A DNA stretch of 64,000 bases. It comes from Bacillus sp. SD088. GTDB taxonomy: Bacteria; Bacillota; Bacilli; Bacillales; Bacillaceae_C. The stretch covers positions 62,001 through 126,000 of the forward strand of contig NZ_JADIJK010000014.1 in NCBI RefSeq assembly GCF_017355205.1, in the 5' to 3' direction. Each line of letters begins with the position of its first letter. Positions within the stretch are counted from its first letter, which is position 1. The position numbers and the translations under genes are program-made. The notes beneath the pieces are model-generated. The model was not told the origin of the DNA, searched no databases, and saw only the letters and a program-made list of their open reading frames with translations. Positions 31,723 to 42,210 of this stretch are shown piece after piece.

Positions 31723-31836
31723 CGTCTCCGCCCCCGTTTTATAAAATGTTCACAGATAACTTGTCATGCTTTGTCCACCTATTAGCATATACTCATTGTA
31801 ATCCAATGGAACAGTTTTGAGAAGGCAGGGAAGGTA

Positions 31837-33384
31837 ATGAATAAATTTTTAAAAGGAACGATCATCTTAATGGCTGCAGGACTTATCACAAAACTTCTTG
31901 GTTTTATAAACAGGATTGTGATTGCTCGCATGATTGGAGCAGAAGGAGTCGGATTATTTATGATGTCTTATCCTACCCTTATTCTTGTTATTACCATTAC
32001 ACAAATGGGGCTGCCTGTTGCCATTTCAAAAGCTGTCGCAGAGGCGGAAGCCAAAGGGGATCGAAAGAAAACGAAAAAGGTATTAGCAGTTTCTTTAGCT
32101 GTAACTGGGACATTATCACTCATTTTCACACCGACTTTAATGTTGATTTCACCGCTCTTATCCCAGACCTTATTCACAGACCCGAGAACACTGTATCCAT
32201 TGATGGCCATTACCCCGATTATCCCGATTGTCGCTATTTCATCGGTTATTCGTGGGTATTTCCAAGGAAAACAGAATATGAAACCTTCGGCGATTGCTCA
32301 AGTATTAGAGCAAGTTGTCAGAATCTCTTTAATCGCCGTTCTGGCAAAACAATTTCTACCAATGGGGATTGAATATGCGGCAGCGGCAGCAATGGGCGCA
32401 TCCGTCATTGGCGAACTAGCTTCGTTTATTTACTTATTTATTATGTTTAAAGCAAAGAAAAAATTTAGAGTTCGTAAAAGGTTTTTTCAATCTGTACATG
32501 ATGGAAAGAAAACATTAGGAGAACTTATGCATGTAGCATTGCCGACAACTGGTGGGAGATTGATTGGATCGGTTACCTGGTTTCTAGAACCGATTGTTGT
32601 CTCACAGAGCTTACTCTTAGCTGGAATAGCAGCCGGGATAGCGACAAAGCAATATGGGCTTTTAACGGGGTATGCATTACCTTTACTATCCCTCCCTTCT
32701 TTTTTTACACATTCATTATCCACCTCTCTAGTACCAGCTATTAGTGAGGCTAATGCCAATAGAAACCAATTGATGGTAGAATACCGCTTTCAGCAATCTT
32801 TACGTTTCGTCTTAATGGCTGGCTGTTTATCAACGGTGATTTTATATGTGTTTGCTGAACCTTTGATGAAATGGTTTTACGGAACTTCCGATGGTTATGA
32901 ATTCATTCAATTTCTGGCTCCATTCTTTTTATTCACCTATTTTCAAGGGCCATTCAGCGCCATATTACAAGCGCTAAATTTAGCCAGTGCAGCGATGATC
33001 AATAGTCTTATCGGTTCAGTTCTAAAAATACTCGTTATCTTTGTATTTGCTTCACAACCGGCGTTTGGTATAAATGGCGTCGCTCTAGGAATGGCTGCAG
33101 GGACAGTGCTTGTCACACTTTTACATTTTGCGACCGTACTAAAAAAAATACAATTCACTGTCTATTTAGGCATGTATGCAAAATTTATTTTCGCCACCTT
33201 ACTATCCGGGATTTCAGGTATTCTTTATATGCAATATGTGCTTGAGCAATACCATACTCTTCCTTTCCTAGTTATTGGGATTGTGCTCGTCACTTTCATC
33301 TATCTTATATTTATATTTTGTTTTAAATTATTAACAAGAAGTGATCTCATTCGCTTGCCTTTGTTTAATCGGATTCTTAAATAA
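31837..33384 (+). CDS. spoVB: Stage V sporulation protein B, SpoVB
   Basis: A 515-residue polytopic protein of the MOP/MurJ-like flippase superfamily, with about 14 helices and the N-terminal block KGTIILMAAGLITKLLGFIN. SpoVB is needed for spore cortex synthesis in the mother cell and is presumed to flip lipid-linked precursors. It is transcribed divergently from comN. The length is that of the B. subtilis protein. Confidence 0.95.
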   Translation: MNKFLKGTIILMAAGLITKLLGFINRIVIARMIGAEGVGLFMMSYPTLILVITITQMGLPVAISKAVAEAEAKGDRKKTKKVLAVSLAVTGTLSLIFTPTLMLISPLLSQTLFTDPRTLYPLMAITPIIPIVAISSVIRGYFQGKQNMKPSAIAQVLEQVVRISLIAVLAKQFLPMGIEYAAAAAMGASVIGELASFIYLFIMFKAKKKFRVRKRFFQSVHDGKKTLGELMHVALPTTGGRLIGSVTWFLEPIVVSQSLLLAGIAAGIATKQYGLLTGYALPLLSLPSFFTHSLSTSLVPAISEANANRNQLMVEYRFQQSLRFVLMAGCLSTVILYVFAEPLMKWFYGTSDGYEFIQFLAPFFLFTYFQGPFSAILQALNLASAAMINSLIGSVLKILVIFVFASQPAFGINGVALGMAAGTVLVTLLHFATVLKKIQFTVYLGMYAKFIFATLLSGISGILYMQYVLEQYHTLPFLVIGIVLVTFIYLIFIFCFKLLTRSDLIRLPLFNRILK

Positions 33385-33490
33385 AAAATGCTAAACTCGT
33401 GCCGTCCTGGCGCAGACTAAACAGTGTCATCATGTCGCTTCGTCTACATCCCTACATCCTCCTGTAAGAGTGAGACTTTTTAACGGCGTT
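33385..33490 (+). repeat. Free-standing cassette remnant
   Basis: The 107 bases between spoVB and the DUF421 gene hold a degenerate copy of the cassette without its A-type ends: GTGCCGTCCTGGCG, CATGTCGCTTCGTCTAC, CTACATCC and AACGGCGTTG. It suggests the cassette can exist, or decay, alone. Confidence 0.6.
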
Positions 33491-33491
33491 G

Positions 33492-34145
33492 TCATGATTT
33501 TAAATCATCGTAATCAATAAAGAACTTTCCGTCCTGAAAACTGCAAAAGGAAATTTGCTCGATATCTTGATGACCGCGTCGTTCTAATTCTTTTCTTAAC
33601 CAAGATTCATCCTTTCTTACCTCTTCCAAATGGTCTTGTTGAATTTCGCCATTAAGAATAAGAGGGAGGGTGTAAGATCCTGTCTTGGTCTTTTTATCTT
33701 TTTTAATGACAGAAAGGTTACCCGAAGGCTCTAGAATAGCGAATTCAACATCAGAAATATTAGCAACATCCTTTTGTCGTAACTGCATAAGCAAGTCATC
33801 AAAATTATAGCGAATCTTTTTCATTTCCTTTTCATCGATTTTTCCCTTGTTAATGATTAAAGCAGGCTTTCCATCCATTAGCCTTCTAAACTTGCGACTT
33901 TTTAAAGAAATTACCGCTAATCCTAATTGAATTAACATAAGTGTGACCATTGGAATAATAGTATGGGCTAAAGGATCTTCATGTTGCTCGATCGCAATAA
34001 CCGCCATTTCCCCCATCATAATAAATACAACAAGATCTAAAACACTTAGCTCACCGATTTCCCGCTTACCCATCAATCTAAAAATGACAAGTAATACAAT
34101 ATATAAAACAACCACTCGTGCAATAATAACAAAAAAATTTTCCAT
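33492..34145 (-). CDS. yrbG: DUF421 membrane protein, YetF/YrbG-like
   Basis: A 217-residue protein with three N-terminal membrane helices (the third starts near LAHTIIPMVTLMLI), then two cytoplasmic YetF-type domains (KPALIINKGKIDEKEMKK and DVEFAILEPSGNLSVIKK). I chose the ATG at 34145 with GGGGGG upstream. Relatives are induced in sporulation or under stress, but no molecular activity is known. It is convergent with spoVB and divergent from the next gene. Confidence 0.88.
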   Translation of the reverse strand: MENFFVIIARVVVLYIVLLVIFRLMGKREIGELSVLDLVVFIMMGEMAVIAIEQHEDPLAHTIIPMVTLMLIQLGLAVISLKSRKFRRLMDGKPALIINKGKIDEKEMKKIRYNFDDLLMQLRQKDVANISDVEFAILEPSGNLSVIKKDKKTKTGSYTLPLILNGEIQQDHLEEVRKDESWLRKELERRGHQDIEQISFCSFQDGKFFIDYDDLKS

Positions 34146-34337
34146 ATCACAATCCCCCCTCATTTATCGCATTTTTAGTATGTGACTAAAAAAAAGAATT
34201 ATGAAAGAATCTTCATCATAACAAAAAGGTCATTTGTTTTATGAATCCTACTAAAAAAGAGAGACAAGTACTTCTAAAAAACTCTTTTGTGAATATGCTT
34301 GTACAGAGGGATATATGGTGTTGGTAGAAGGGAGAGA

Positions 34338-34730
34338 TTGGGAATCGAAATTAAAAACTTTGCTGTTTCAATTATTTATGGATTAATGACCATCCTAGTT
34401 TTTGCAGTACTATCCAGTCTTATTTTTTCACTCATTTTGTATTTTAGTAATACGCAAGAACAATCTGTAAGCCTGTTAATCACAATTATTTCATTTTTCG
34501 CTGTATTTTTCGGTGGTTTTATAAGTGGAGGAAAACGAAAACAAAAAGGTTGGATCATTGGGGGAGCCACAGGGATATTATACTCGCTTATCCTCTTATC
34601 TTACCAATTTTTAGGACATAGCTCTTTATTCTCCTTAGAACAATTGGTTTATCACATTTGTTATATTTTAACAGCAACAATGGGAGGTGTTCTTGGGGTA
34701 AATATTTTATCCAATTCAGATCATAAATAA
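34338..34730 (+). CDS. yrzE: TIGR04086-type membrane protein, YrzE-like
   Basis: About 130 residues with four hydrophobic helices and the pattern FFAVFFGGFISGGKRKQKGW, seen in the TIGR04086/YrzE family. I chose the TTG at 34338 because AGAAGG precedes it by 6 bases and it leads directly into the first helix; an upstream in-frame TTG at 34299 is possible. It sits between yrbG and yajC as in B. subtilis, although here it is on the plus strand facing yajC. Function unknown. Confidence 0.8.
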   Translation: MGIEIKNFAVSIIYGLMTILVFAVLSSLIFSLILYFSNTQEQSVSLLITIISFFAVFFGGFISGGKRKQKGWIIGGATGILYSLILLSYQFLGHSSLFSLEQLVYHICYILTATMGGVLGVNILSNSDHK

Positions 34731-34737
34731 AGAAAAA

Positions 34738-34766
34738 AGAAGCTGTCATTGAGCAGCTTCTTTTTA
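34738..34766. terminator. Bidirectional terminator between yrzE-like and yajC
   Basis: AGAAGCTG pairs with CAGCTTCT across an 8-base loop, with T-rich tracts on both strands. It serves two convergent genes. Confidence 0.8.
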
Positions 34767-34772
34767 AAAGAT

Positions 34773-35051
34773 TTAGGATTGTATACTATTATTTGATTCT
34801 AACACTTCACGGACCGCATTACGATCGTATGTAAGTTTACTGCCATCGCCACATTTAATTACAATAGTTCCTTCATCCAATGCTTCGATTCGACCATGTA
34901 AGCCGCCAATCGTGACAATTTTATCTCCTTTTTGTAGGCTACTTTGCATTGAATTCACAGCCTTTTGACGCTTTTGATTTGGCCGGATCAATAAGAAGTA
35001 AAACAAGATGATCATAATAATAAAAGGTGATAAACCGATTAATTGTTCCAT
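34773..35051 (-). CDS. yajC: Preprotein translocase subunit YajC
   Basis: A 92-residue protein with one N-terminal membrane helix (FIIMIILFYFLLIRP) and a small cytoplasmic domain (GDKIVTIGGLHGRIEALDEG). YajC associates with SecDF. It is the last gene of the ruvA-ruvB-yrzS-queA-tgt-yajC group, in the conserved order. Confidence 0.96.
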   Translation of the reverse strand: MEQLIGLSPFIIMIILFYFLLIRPNQKRQKAVNSMQSSLQKGDKIVTIGGLHGRIEALDEGTIVIKCGDGSKLTYDRNAVREVLESNNSIQS

Positions 35052-35081
35052 AAAAACCCTCCTTTTCTTATAAAATCTATA

Positions 35082-36236
<1,155 letters not shown>

Positions 36237-36243
36237 CTACAAC

Positions 36244-37272
36244 TTAAATCAATAACATTGCATCTCCAAAGCTAAAAAAACGATATTTTTCTCTCACTGC
36301 TTCTTCATATGCATGGAGGACCTGCTCTCGACCAGCAAGTGCGCTCACAAGCATAATGAGGGTCGATTTTGGCAAATGGAAATTTGTAATCATTCCATCT
36401 ATGCCTTTAAATTCATAACCGGGATAAATGAAAATATCAGTCCACCCATTGCCTTTGGTAAAATAACCATTATGAGCGGATGCAATCGTTTCAAGGGTTC
36501 TTGTAGAAGTCGTGCCCACCGAAATAATCCTTCCCCCTTGTTTCCTTGTCTGATTCAATAACGCCGACGTCTCTTCTGATATTCGATAAAACTCTGAATG
36601 CATATCATGTTCCTCAATATCATCAACATTAACTGGCCTAAATGTTCCTAGTCCTACGTGAAGAGTAATATAGGCAATATGTATTCCTTTTTCACGTATT
36701 TCCTCAAGGAGCTCTTCGGTAAAATGCAATCCAGCTGTTGGAGCTGCTGCCGATCCTCGCTCCTTTGCATAAACGGTTTGATAGCGGTCTTGATCTTCAA
36801 GTTGTGTTTTAATATAAGGGGGAAGCGGCATTTTACCAAGCTGATCGAGCACTTCGTAAAAAATTCCATCATAATGGAATTCAAGAATACGTCCACCATG
36901 CTCTAATTCATCTAGGCAGACCGCTTTTAACTGACCGTCTCCAAAAGTTAATGTCATGCCTTTTTTTAAACGCTTAGCAGGCTTTACTAATGTTTCCCAT
37001 TGATCCCCATTTAATTGTTTTAACAATAATACTTCAACTTTCGCGCCTGTTTCAACTTTTAAACCAAATAATCTCGCAGGGAGCACCTTTGTATCGTTTA
37101 AAACTAAACAATCGCCTTTGCGTAAAAAAGTCATTAGGTTATGAAAAGTCTCGTGTGTGACCTTTCCTGTCTGTTTATCTAAAACCATCAAACGACTGGA
37201 TGCGCGGTCTTTCAGCGGGACTTGTGCGATTAATTCTTCCGGCAATTCAAAATCAAATTGATCCAATTTCAC
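36244..37272 (-). CDS. queA: S-adenosylmethionine:tRNA ribosyltransferase-isomerase QueA
   Basis: A 342-residue enzyme that converts preQ1 in tRNA to epoxyqueuosine, using SAM as ribosyl donor. Typical blocks are [43 protein letters not shown] and the C-terminal [19 protein letters not shown]. The length matches the family. It lies between yrzS-like and tgt in one operon. Confidence 0.97.
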   Translation of the reverse strand: MKLDQFDFELPEELIAQVPLKDRASSRLMVLDKQTGKVTHETFHNLMTFLRKGDCLVLNDTKVLPARLFGLKVETGAKVEVLLLKQLNGDQWETLVKPAKRLKKGMTLTFGDGQLKAVCLDELEHGGRILEFHYDGIFYEVLDQLGKMPLPPYIKTQLEDQDRYQTVYAKERGSAAAPTAGLHFTEELLEEIREKGIHIAYITLHVGLGTFRPVNVDDIEEHDMHSEFYRISEETSALLNQTRKQGGRIISVGTTSTRTLETIASAHNGYFTKGNGWTDIFIYPGYEFKGIDGMITNFHLPKSTLIMLVSALAGREQVLHAYEEAVREKYRFFSFGDAMLLI

Positions 37273-37274
37273 AA

Positions 37275-37481
37275 CTATTTAAACCTCCCAATCAAATACA
37301 GCACCACTGTTAATATTACACTTAGGAGAATGGATGTTACAACTGGAAAGTAAAATGTGAAATTTTCTTTCTTAACAATAATATCTCCAGGTAGTTTACC
37401 TATTTTTACAAATTGCGCAATAAAACCAATCGCAAAAATAACTCCTCCTATAATCATAAGAACTTTTGCTGCTCCATTCAC
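37275..37481 (-). CDS. yrzS: DUF2905 membrane protein, YrzS-like
   Basis: A 68-residue protein with two membrane helices ([17 protein letters not shown] and [19 protein letters not shown]) joined by [19 protein letters not shown], the DUF2905 hallmark. Its start overlaps the ruvB stop by four bases and queA follows with a 2-base gap. Function is unknown; the position between ruvB and queA is conserved in Bacillus. Confidence 0.9.
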   Translation of the reverse strand: MNGAAKVLMIIGGVIFAIGFIAQFVKIGKLPGDIIVKKENFTFYFPVVTSILLSVILTVVLYLIGRFK

Positions 37482-38479
37482 CGTTCTGGCACCTCTAAAT
37501 GAAAATGTTCGTACACAAGCTCTGTCACGATTCTTCCCCTTGGTGTCCTTTGCAAAAAGCCGATCTGCATTAAATAAGGCTCATAGACATCCTCTATGGT
37601 CATCGCTTCTTCCCCGATGCTCGCGGCGATAGTGCTTAATCCAACCGGCCCTCCTCGAAACTTATCAATCATCCCTTTTAAAAGCTTATGATCAATATTA
37701 TCAAGACCTAAACGATCGACCTGTAATAACTCTAAGGCTTGATCTGCAAGTTGTTGAGTGATTACTCCATCTCCCCTCACTTGCGCAAAATCACGAACCC
37801 TTCTCAATAATCGATTTGCAATCCTTGGCGTTCCACGTGAGCGCCGAGCAATTTCAATTGCACCTTGCCCCTCAATCTCTGTTTCTAATATTTCCGCTGT
37901 ACGATGGATAATATTTGTTAATTGATCTTCAGTATAATATTCTAAACGACTTAATACCCCAAAACGATCGCGTAATGGTGCTGAGACGGAACCAGCTCTT
38001 GTTGTTGCCCCTACAAGCGTAAAAGGTGGAAGATCAAGACGAACAGATCGAGATTCTGGCCCTTTTCCGATGACAATATCTAAACAATAGTCTTCCATTG
38101 CGGGATATAACACTTCTTCGATTGCTCTAGGTAAACGATGAATTTCATCGATAAATAATACTTCTCCTGGTTCAAGAGACGTTAAGATAGCTGCTAAATC
38201 ACCAGGTCTTTCAATAGCAGGTCCAGAAGTTGTCCGCACATTGACGCCCATTTCATTAGCAATCACAACCGCTAGAGTCGTCTTCCCAAGTCCTGGCGGT
38301 CCATAGAGAAGCACATGATCTAAGGTTTCTTTTCTTAATTTTGCTGCTTCAATAAAAACAGCTAAATTTTTCTTTACTTCATTTTGTCCGATATACTGGG
38401 ATAAAGTTTGCGGACGGAGACTCTGTTCAAAAGAAAGATCATTTACTATTGCTTCACTAGATAATACTCGTTCTTCCAT
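37478..38479 (-). CDS. ruvB: Holliday junction helicase RuvB
   Basis: A 333-residue AAA+ motor that drives branch migration with RuvA. Walker A is GPPGLGKTT at residues 60-68, Walker B is FIDEIHR at 109-115, the arginine-containing sensor block follows, and a winged helix is C-terminal ([14 protein letters not shown]). AAAGGAAG lies upstream of the ATG. A B-type repeat separates it from ruvA, which normally lies next to it. Confidence 0.97.
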   Translation of the reverse strand: MEERVLSSEAIVNDLSFEQSLRPQTLSQYIGQNEVKKNLAVFIEAAKLRKETLDHVLLYGPPGLGKTTLAVVIANEMGVNVRTTSGPAIERPGDLAAILTSLEPGEVLFIDEIHRLPRAIEEVLYPAMEDYCLDIVIGKGPESRSVRLDLPPFTLVGATTRAGSVSAPLRDRFGVLSRLEYYTEDQLTNIIHRTAEILETEIEGQGAIEIARRSRGTPRIANRLLRRVRDFAQVRGDGVITQQLADQALELLQVDRLGLDNIDHKLLKGMIDKFRGGPVGLSTIAASIGEEAMTIEDVYEPYLMQIGFLQRTPRGRIVTELVYEHFHLEVPER

Positions 38480-38502
38480 CCCATCTCTTCCTTTCTAATG
38501 AA

Positions 38503-38709
38503 TGTTCAAAAAGAAGGATAAAAAGGACCAAGTCGGCGACTACGACGCTGACGTCAATCACTAACGCCGACACTAGTACATCCTGTACGTCGAAAATTCA
38601 AGGCGGACTTGCCCGTGTTATGCTGACTTCGACGTTCGACACAGGATGTGTCGGCACTTAGTCGAAGATCATATATCCTGCAGTGTCATTTTCATGGACT
38701 TTTTGAACA
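38503..38709 (-). repeat. B-type element between ruvA and ruvB
   Basis: Inverted ends are TGTTCAAAAAG at the left and CTTTTTGAACA at the right. Orientation is opposite to the copies at 13884 and 20124, with GTGTCATTTT next to the right end. The centre holds ACTAGTACATCCTGTACGTC from the common cassette and several GTCGGC/GCCGAC pairs. It occupies nearly all of the 240-base gap. Confidence 0.8.
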
Positions 38710-38719
38710 TCCTTATCTA

Positions 38720-39328
38720 TCAAATCATCAATAATTGTAAAGCCTGTTTAATATACTGATCTGTTGTTAAGTCCTTTCCTTGTAGTTTTGGTTCGACCTT
38801 TTTTAGTTCACGTTCGGAGTAGCCAAGTGAGCCCAATGCTAATAATGCTTCTTTCAACTCATCTTCAGCATCATCTAGTACAGCCTCTTCTCTTTGAACA
38901 GTCGCAGCCACTTCAGGTAAAGTCACAACATCTTGTAATTTTCCTTTTAAATCAAGGATCATTTGCCTCGCTGTTTTCTTTCCTACACCAGGAAATTTAA
39001 CAAGAAACTTCTCATCTTCATTTTCAATTGCCTGGATCACCTGAGCCGGTTCTCCATAAGCCAAAATGGCCAATGCTCCTTTGGGGCCAATCCCTGAGAC
39101 ATTCAAAAGCTTCTTAAATAGGATCTTTTCTTCAAATGTCGTAAAACCATATAATGCGATAAGATCTTCCCGAACATGTTGATATGTATAAACAATCGTT
39201 TCAACGTCCTGATTCTTTGAAAAAACAAATGGATTAGGTGTTAAAATTTGGTAGCCAATCCCATTGTTTTCTAACACAATATACTCAGGTCCAGTGTGTT
39301 CAATTATCCCTTTTATATACTCGTACAC
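38720..39328 (-). CDS. ruvA: Holliday junction helicase RuvA
   Basis: A 202-residue junction-binding protein. It has an N-terminal OB fold ([20 protein letters not shown]), two helix-hairpin-helix motifs ([14 protein letters not shown] and [13 protein letters not shown]) and a C-terminal RuvB-contact domain ([17 protein letters not shown]). All three parts are intact. It normally shares a transcript with ruvB. Confidence 0.97.
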   Translation of the reverse strand: MYEYIKGIIEHTGPEYIVLENNGIGYQILTPNPFVFSKNQDVETIVYTYQHVREDLIALYGFTTFEEKILFKKLLNVSGIGPKGALAILAYGEPAQVIQAIENEDEKFLVKFPGVGKKTARQMILDLKGKLQDVVTLPEVAATVQREEAVLDDAEDELKEALLALGSLGYSERELKKVEPKLQGKDLTTDQYIKQALQLLMI

Positions 39329-39417
39329 TAGTTTCTCTCCTCTTTCATACTAACCTTTATTGTAACATAAAACTTTCCATTAATGAGGGATAAAATTCCT
39401 TCTGTTACTGCAAACTT

Positions 39418-39447
39418 AAAGCCTGACTCCCTAAAAAGTCAGGCTTT
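39418..39447. terminator. Hairpin between bofC and ruvA
   Basis: AAAGCCTGACT pairs with AGTCAGGCTTT. The stem overlaps the last codons of bofC. The better T-run is on the plus strand, so termination of bofC on the minus strand is plausible but weaker. Confidence 0.5.
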
Positions 39448-39988
39448 TCTTTTCAGTTGAATACTGTTTCATTGTTTCTAATACTTCTGTAAAGGTCTCT
39501 TTTGTTTGGATCGGGATTCCCTTCTTAAGCTCTTCCCTTTTATTCCCTTCTAATTTTTTCATATCAATTTGAAAAAAGGAATGGATAATATCCTCTTGAT
39601 CAGGGCTGCCATTAAAAATCGATAAGGTACCGTCCTCTTGCAGACCAAAGAAGCCATTGACTTTTAATAAGGGGGAAATATCATTTACTTCCCTTTCAAA
39701 AATAACTCGTTTTTCATCTATATCAATTAGCTGCCATTTTTCATATTTAGACCAAAAATCCTCTAGTGCCCATATGGTTTCGCTTACTATTTCTTCACTT
39801 ATGTCGCCATCTAAATATTTCCTTTTTAGCAAAACCTCAATCTCAAGCGGGCTTTCAGGGATGTAAACTGGATCTTCCTCAGCTGTTGATTGTGCTTGAG
39901 TCCTCTGCATATCTAATGATGGCTGATTCGCTAAACTCACTACTACTAAGATCATAAATGAAATAAGCAATTTTCCCGTAAGTTTCAT
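39431..39988 (-). CDS. bofC: Bypass-of-forespore protein BofC
   Basis: A 185-residue exported protein made in the forespore that inhibits SpoIVB signalling and so times sigma-K activation. A signal segment covers about residues 1-25. Family blocks are KYLDGDISEEIVSET, WALEDFWSKYEKWQLID, NDISPLLKVNGFFGL and HSFFQIDMKKLEGN. I chose ATG at 39988 with GAGGTG upstream. It acts on the same checkpoint as spoIVFA/FB, which lie 9 kb away in this window. The place next to ruvA is the B. subtilis one. Confidence 0.93.
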   Translation of the reverse strand: MKLTGKLLISFMILVVVSLANQPSLDMQRTQAQSTAEEDPVYIPESPLEIEVLLKRKYLDGDISEEIVSETIWALEDFWSKYEKWQLIDIDEKRVIFEREVNDISPLLKVNGFFGLQEDGTLSIFNGSPDQEDIIHSFFQIDMKKLEGNKREELKKGIPIQTKETFTEVLETMKQYSTEKKSLTF

Positions 39989-40156
39989 ACGGATCACCTC
40001 TTTGCCTATAAATTTAATTCTTAGAATCTATATTGCCCATAAAATAACATTCATATCCATATTTTTATTTTGACTCTTTTCATATTCCCACACAGGAATC
40101 CGAATGCCCAAATAATTGAACTGTTAAATAGAGAGAGTTGCTTCTGGGTTGCATGT

Positions 40157-40219
40157 GTTCATTGCAATAGCACATCAGTTCATTGCAATAGCACATCAGT
40201 TCATTGCAATAGCACATCA
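40157..40219. repeat. Three perfect 21-base tandem repeats
   Basis: Three identical head-to-tail units are each 21 bases long (core TTCATTGCAATAGCACATC). A fourth start, GTCCATGG, is diverged. They lie just after the stop codon of the unknown secreted protein gene and before bofC. Each unit has an internal ATTGCAAT palindrome. Confidence 0.95.
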
Positions 40220-40233
40220 GTCCATGGCTAGAT

Positions 40234-40650
40234 CTATGGTTTAAAGTTTAATAATGCCATTAAATTTGCTGTATTGCCCTCAAATGTGAAGAAATATGGT
40301 TTGTTTTCCTCGTCAAGCATCATTAAATATGGACTTTCTTGACCAGAAAAAATAATAATCACTTCATCTACAAGATCATCAAACCATTGGTTTTTCACCA
40401 TAATATTAGGCTCCAAAGGAATTCTGATCATCCACCCTTTATTTGGAATCGGGTTGTGATGAACATATACACCTGTTATACCTTCAAGAAATTTCTCTAC
40501 TTCTTCTTGTATATCTGTGTCTTTTTGTACATATTTTATAACCTTACCTTGCTGTATATCGAATATTTCTATTTGCGGGTTAGTTTGCGCCATAGGGTTA
40601 GTTGCAATAAAATGAAAAGCAAAGATATAAACCAGAATCTTTTTTAGCAT
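40234..40650 (-). CDS. Secreted protein of unknown function
   Basis: 138 residues with a signal peptide (MLKKILVYIFAFHFIATNPMAQ) and a mature domain of about 115 residues. Visible blocks are VEKFLEGITGVYVHHNPIPN and GWMIRIPLEPNIMVKNQW. The end is hydrophobic (FTFEGNTANLMALLNF). I chose the ATG at 40650 with GAGGTG upstream. I do not recognise a named family. It lies upstream of bofC on the same strand, so a role in the envelope or in sporulation is possible. Confidence 0.75.
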   Translation of the reverse strand: MLKKILVYIFAFHFIATNPMAQTNPQIEIFDIQQGKVIKYVQKDTDIQEEVEKFLEGITGVYVHHNPIPNKGWMIRIPLEPNIMVKNQWFDDLVDEVIIIFSGQESPYLMMLDEENKPYFFTFEGNTANLMALLNFKP

Positions 40651-40708
40651 TTGGACACCTCGATGATATTGTTTCCAAAAAATAGCGCAGTATTTATAAG
40701 TCATGATT

Positions 40709-41403
40709 GGGGCTGTCCCTATAGTAGAAAAGTGTCCAAGCCGCAGACCTTCATTCGGATTTCAATCCTATATTAAATAATGGGGCTGTCCAGAAAGTCA
40801 GTGAAAACTGAGCTTTTCTGTGACAACCCTTTTTCTAAGTATGTAAAAGTTGGTGTGCGGTTTCCGGTTGCCTTCCGTTCCGGGGCAAGGCTTGAGCTTC
40901 CTCAGTCGCTGTGCGCCTTGCGGGATGCTTGTCCCGCAGGAGTCGGCCTCTGCACTCCCAGCAACGGACGGGCAGTGTATCCCACACCTATGCTTCTCCG
41001 TAATCTCTAAATTCTTGAGGTGGGGGGTATTACTGCCCGTTAATGCGGGATAAATAGAAAAAATCGCTTCCTTTAGTAGAATGAAGTTACCACCACAACA
41101 TCCAAAGAAGCGATTTTTTATGTGCAATCCGAAGACTGCTACTGAAGAGTATCCCACACAATTGGCTTTTTCGATAAAGATAGAAGAGATAGCCTGTGAA
41201 CGACCGAAACGCAAGCTTGCGCCTGTATTCCGCCCCTACAACAACCGCCAGTCCTTCGTCATCCTGGATGTCGAATCATTGATTCCGGAGCACCATGTCG
41301 CCCGGGTCGACTCCATGATCGAAGCCATCCCGGATGAACAGCTTTTCGTCCATTATCCGGGGGACGGCGCAGTTCCTCCATCCGAAAATGATGCTCAAGG
41401 TTA
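40709..41403 (+). mobile_element. Decayed IS1182-type insertion sequence, 5' part only
   Basis: The end-like GGGGCTGTCC occurs twice, at about 40710 and 40783, suggesting two stacked remnants. Non-coding IS leader sequence follows, including the GTTGCCTTCCGTTCC block and the segment CGGGCAGTG to CTGCCCGTTAATGCGGGAT (40963-41047), which also occurs in the C-type repeats. The first part of a transposase comes next. The remaining 3' part and the right end are missing; the fragment stops at the yebC stop codon. Confidence 0.8.
41081..41403 (+). pseudogene. Truncated, frameshifted IS1182-family transposase
   Basis: The reading frame gives FRPYNNRQSFVILDVESLIP and EHHVARV, the usual N-terminus of Bacillus IS1182 transposases. 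One codon is lost at ARV-DSM (normally ARVVDSM). A frameshift follows at HYPGDG; the neighbouring frame then reads HPKMMLKVI before homology stops. No catalytic DDE region remains, so it is dead. Confidence 0.85.
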
Positions 41404-42132
41404 TCATTCATTTGCAAAATTATGATACACTTCCTGCACATCGTCATCATCTTCCAGCACATCTAACAATTTTTGCATTTTCTCCGCTTGTTCACCCTCA
41501 AGTTGCGTATAGGTTTGTGGCACCATTGTGATTTCAGCAGTGGCAAACGTAAAACCTTGGTTTTCTAGGGTTTCTTTTACCTCTATGAAACTTTCAGGAT
41601 CTGTATAAATTTCAAAAGCTTCTTCGCTTGTTTCCATTTCCTCGCCACCTGCTTCAATGACTGATAAAAGCATATCATCTTCGGCTATATTTATATCTTG
41701 ACGATCTATGGCTAAATATCCCTTTCGATCAAACATATAAGCGACACAGCCTGTTTCACCAAGATTCCCGCCATTTTTATTGAATGCCACTCTCACATTT
41801 GTCGCCGTTCGATTTTTATTATCGGTTAAACACATCACCATCACAGCTGAACCACTTGGGCCATATCCCTCATAGATAATCTCTTCATAATGTTCCGTAT
41901 CTTTGTTCCCAGCTGCCTTGTCAATCGCCCGCCCGATATTATCGTTAGGCATATTTTCTGCCTTTGCTTTCTCCACCACAAGTCGCAAGGAAGGATTTGT
42001 ACTTGGATCAGGACCACCCAATTTTGCGGCCACATAGATTTCCTTGGCTAATTTTTGAAATACTTTCCCCCGTTTGGCATCTTGTGCATTTTTCCTATTT
42101 TGAATATTTTTCCATTTCGAATGTCCTGCCAT
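41404..42132 (-). CDS. yebC: YebC/PmpR-family protein
   Basis: A 242-residue protein with the family start MAGHSKWKNIQNRKNAQDAKRG-like segment, and blocks AENMPNDNIGRAIDKAAG and EGYGPSGSAVMVMCLTDNKN. The family was annotated as transcription regulators; recent work links members to translation of proline-rich stretches. The stop codon is directly abutted by the IS remnant, so the natural downstream sequence is gone. The B. subtilis name is YrbC. Confidence 0.95.
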   Translation of the reverse strand: MAGHSKWKNIQNRKNAQDAKRGKVFQKLAKEIYVAAKLGGPDPSTNPSLRLVVEKAKAENMPNDNIGRAIDKAAGNKDTEHYEEIIYEGYGPSGSAVMVMCLTDNKNRTATNVRVAFNKNGGNLGETGCVAYMFDRKGYLAIDRQDINIAEDDMLLSVIEAGGEEMETSEEAFEIYTDPESFIEVKETLENQGFTFATAEITMVPQTYTQLEGEQAEKMQKLLDVLEDDDDVQEVYHNFANE

Positions 42133-42210
42133 GTTAAACTCCCCTCTCCCATGACTTCATTTCCTTAACTATATCGAAAGTTGGAATAACGAGCAATCTT
42201 TCCACACATA

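Noticed and set aside
33385-33490. A terminator for spoVB
   Set aside because: No stem with a T-run is visible; the sequence is explained as decayed repeat cassette.
40157-40219. Possible CRISPR array
   Set aside because: The three units are contiguous with no spacers and there are no cas genes.
40780-41010. A 76-residue plus-strand ORF at the start of the IS remnant
   Set aside because: It lies in the non-coding leader of the IS, has no ribosome-binding site, and its sequence is explained by GC-rich repeat DNA.
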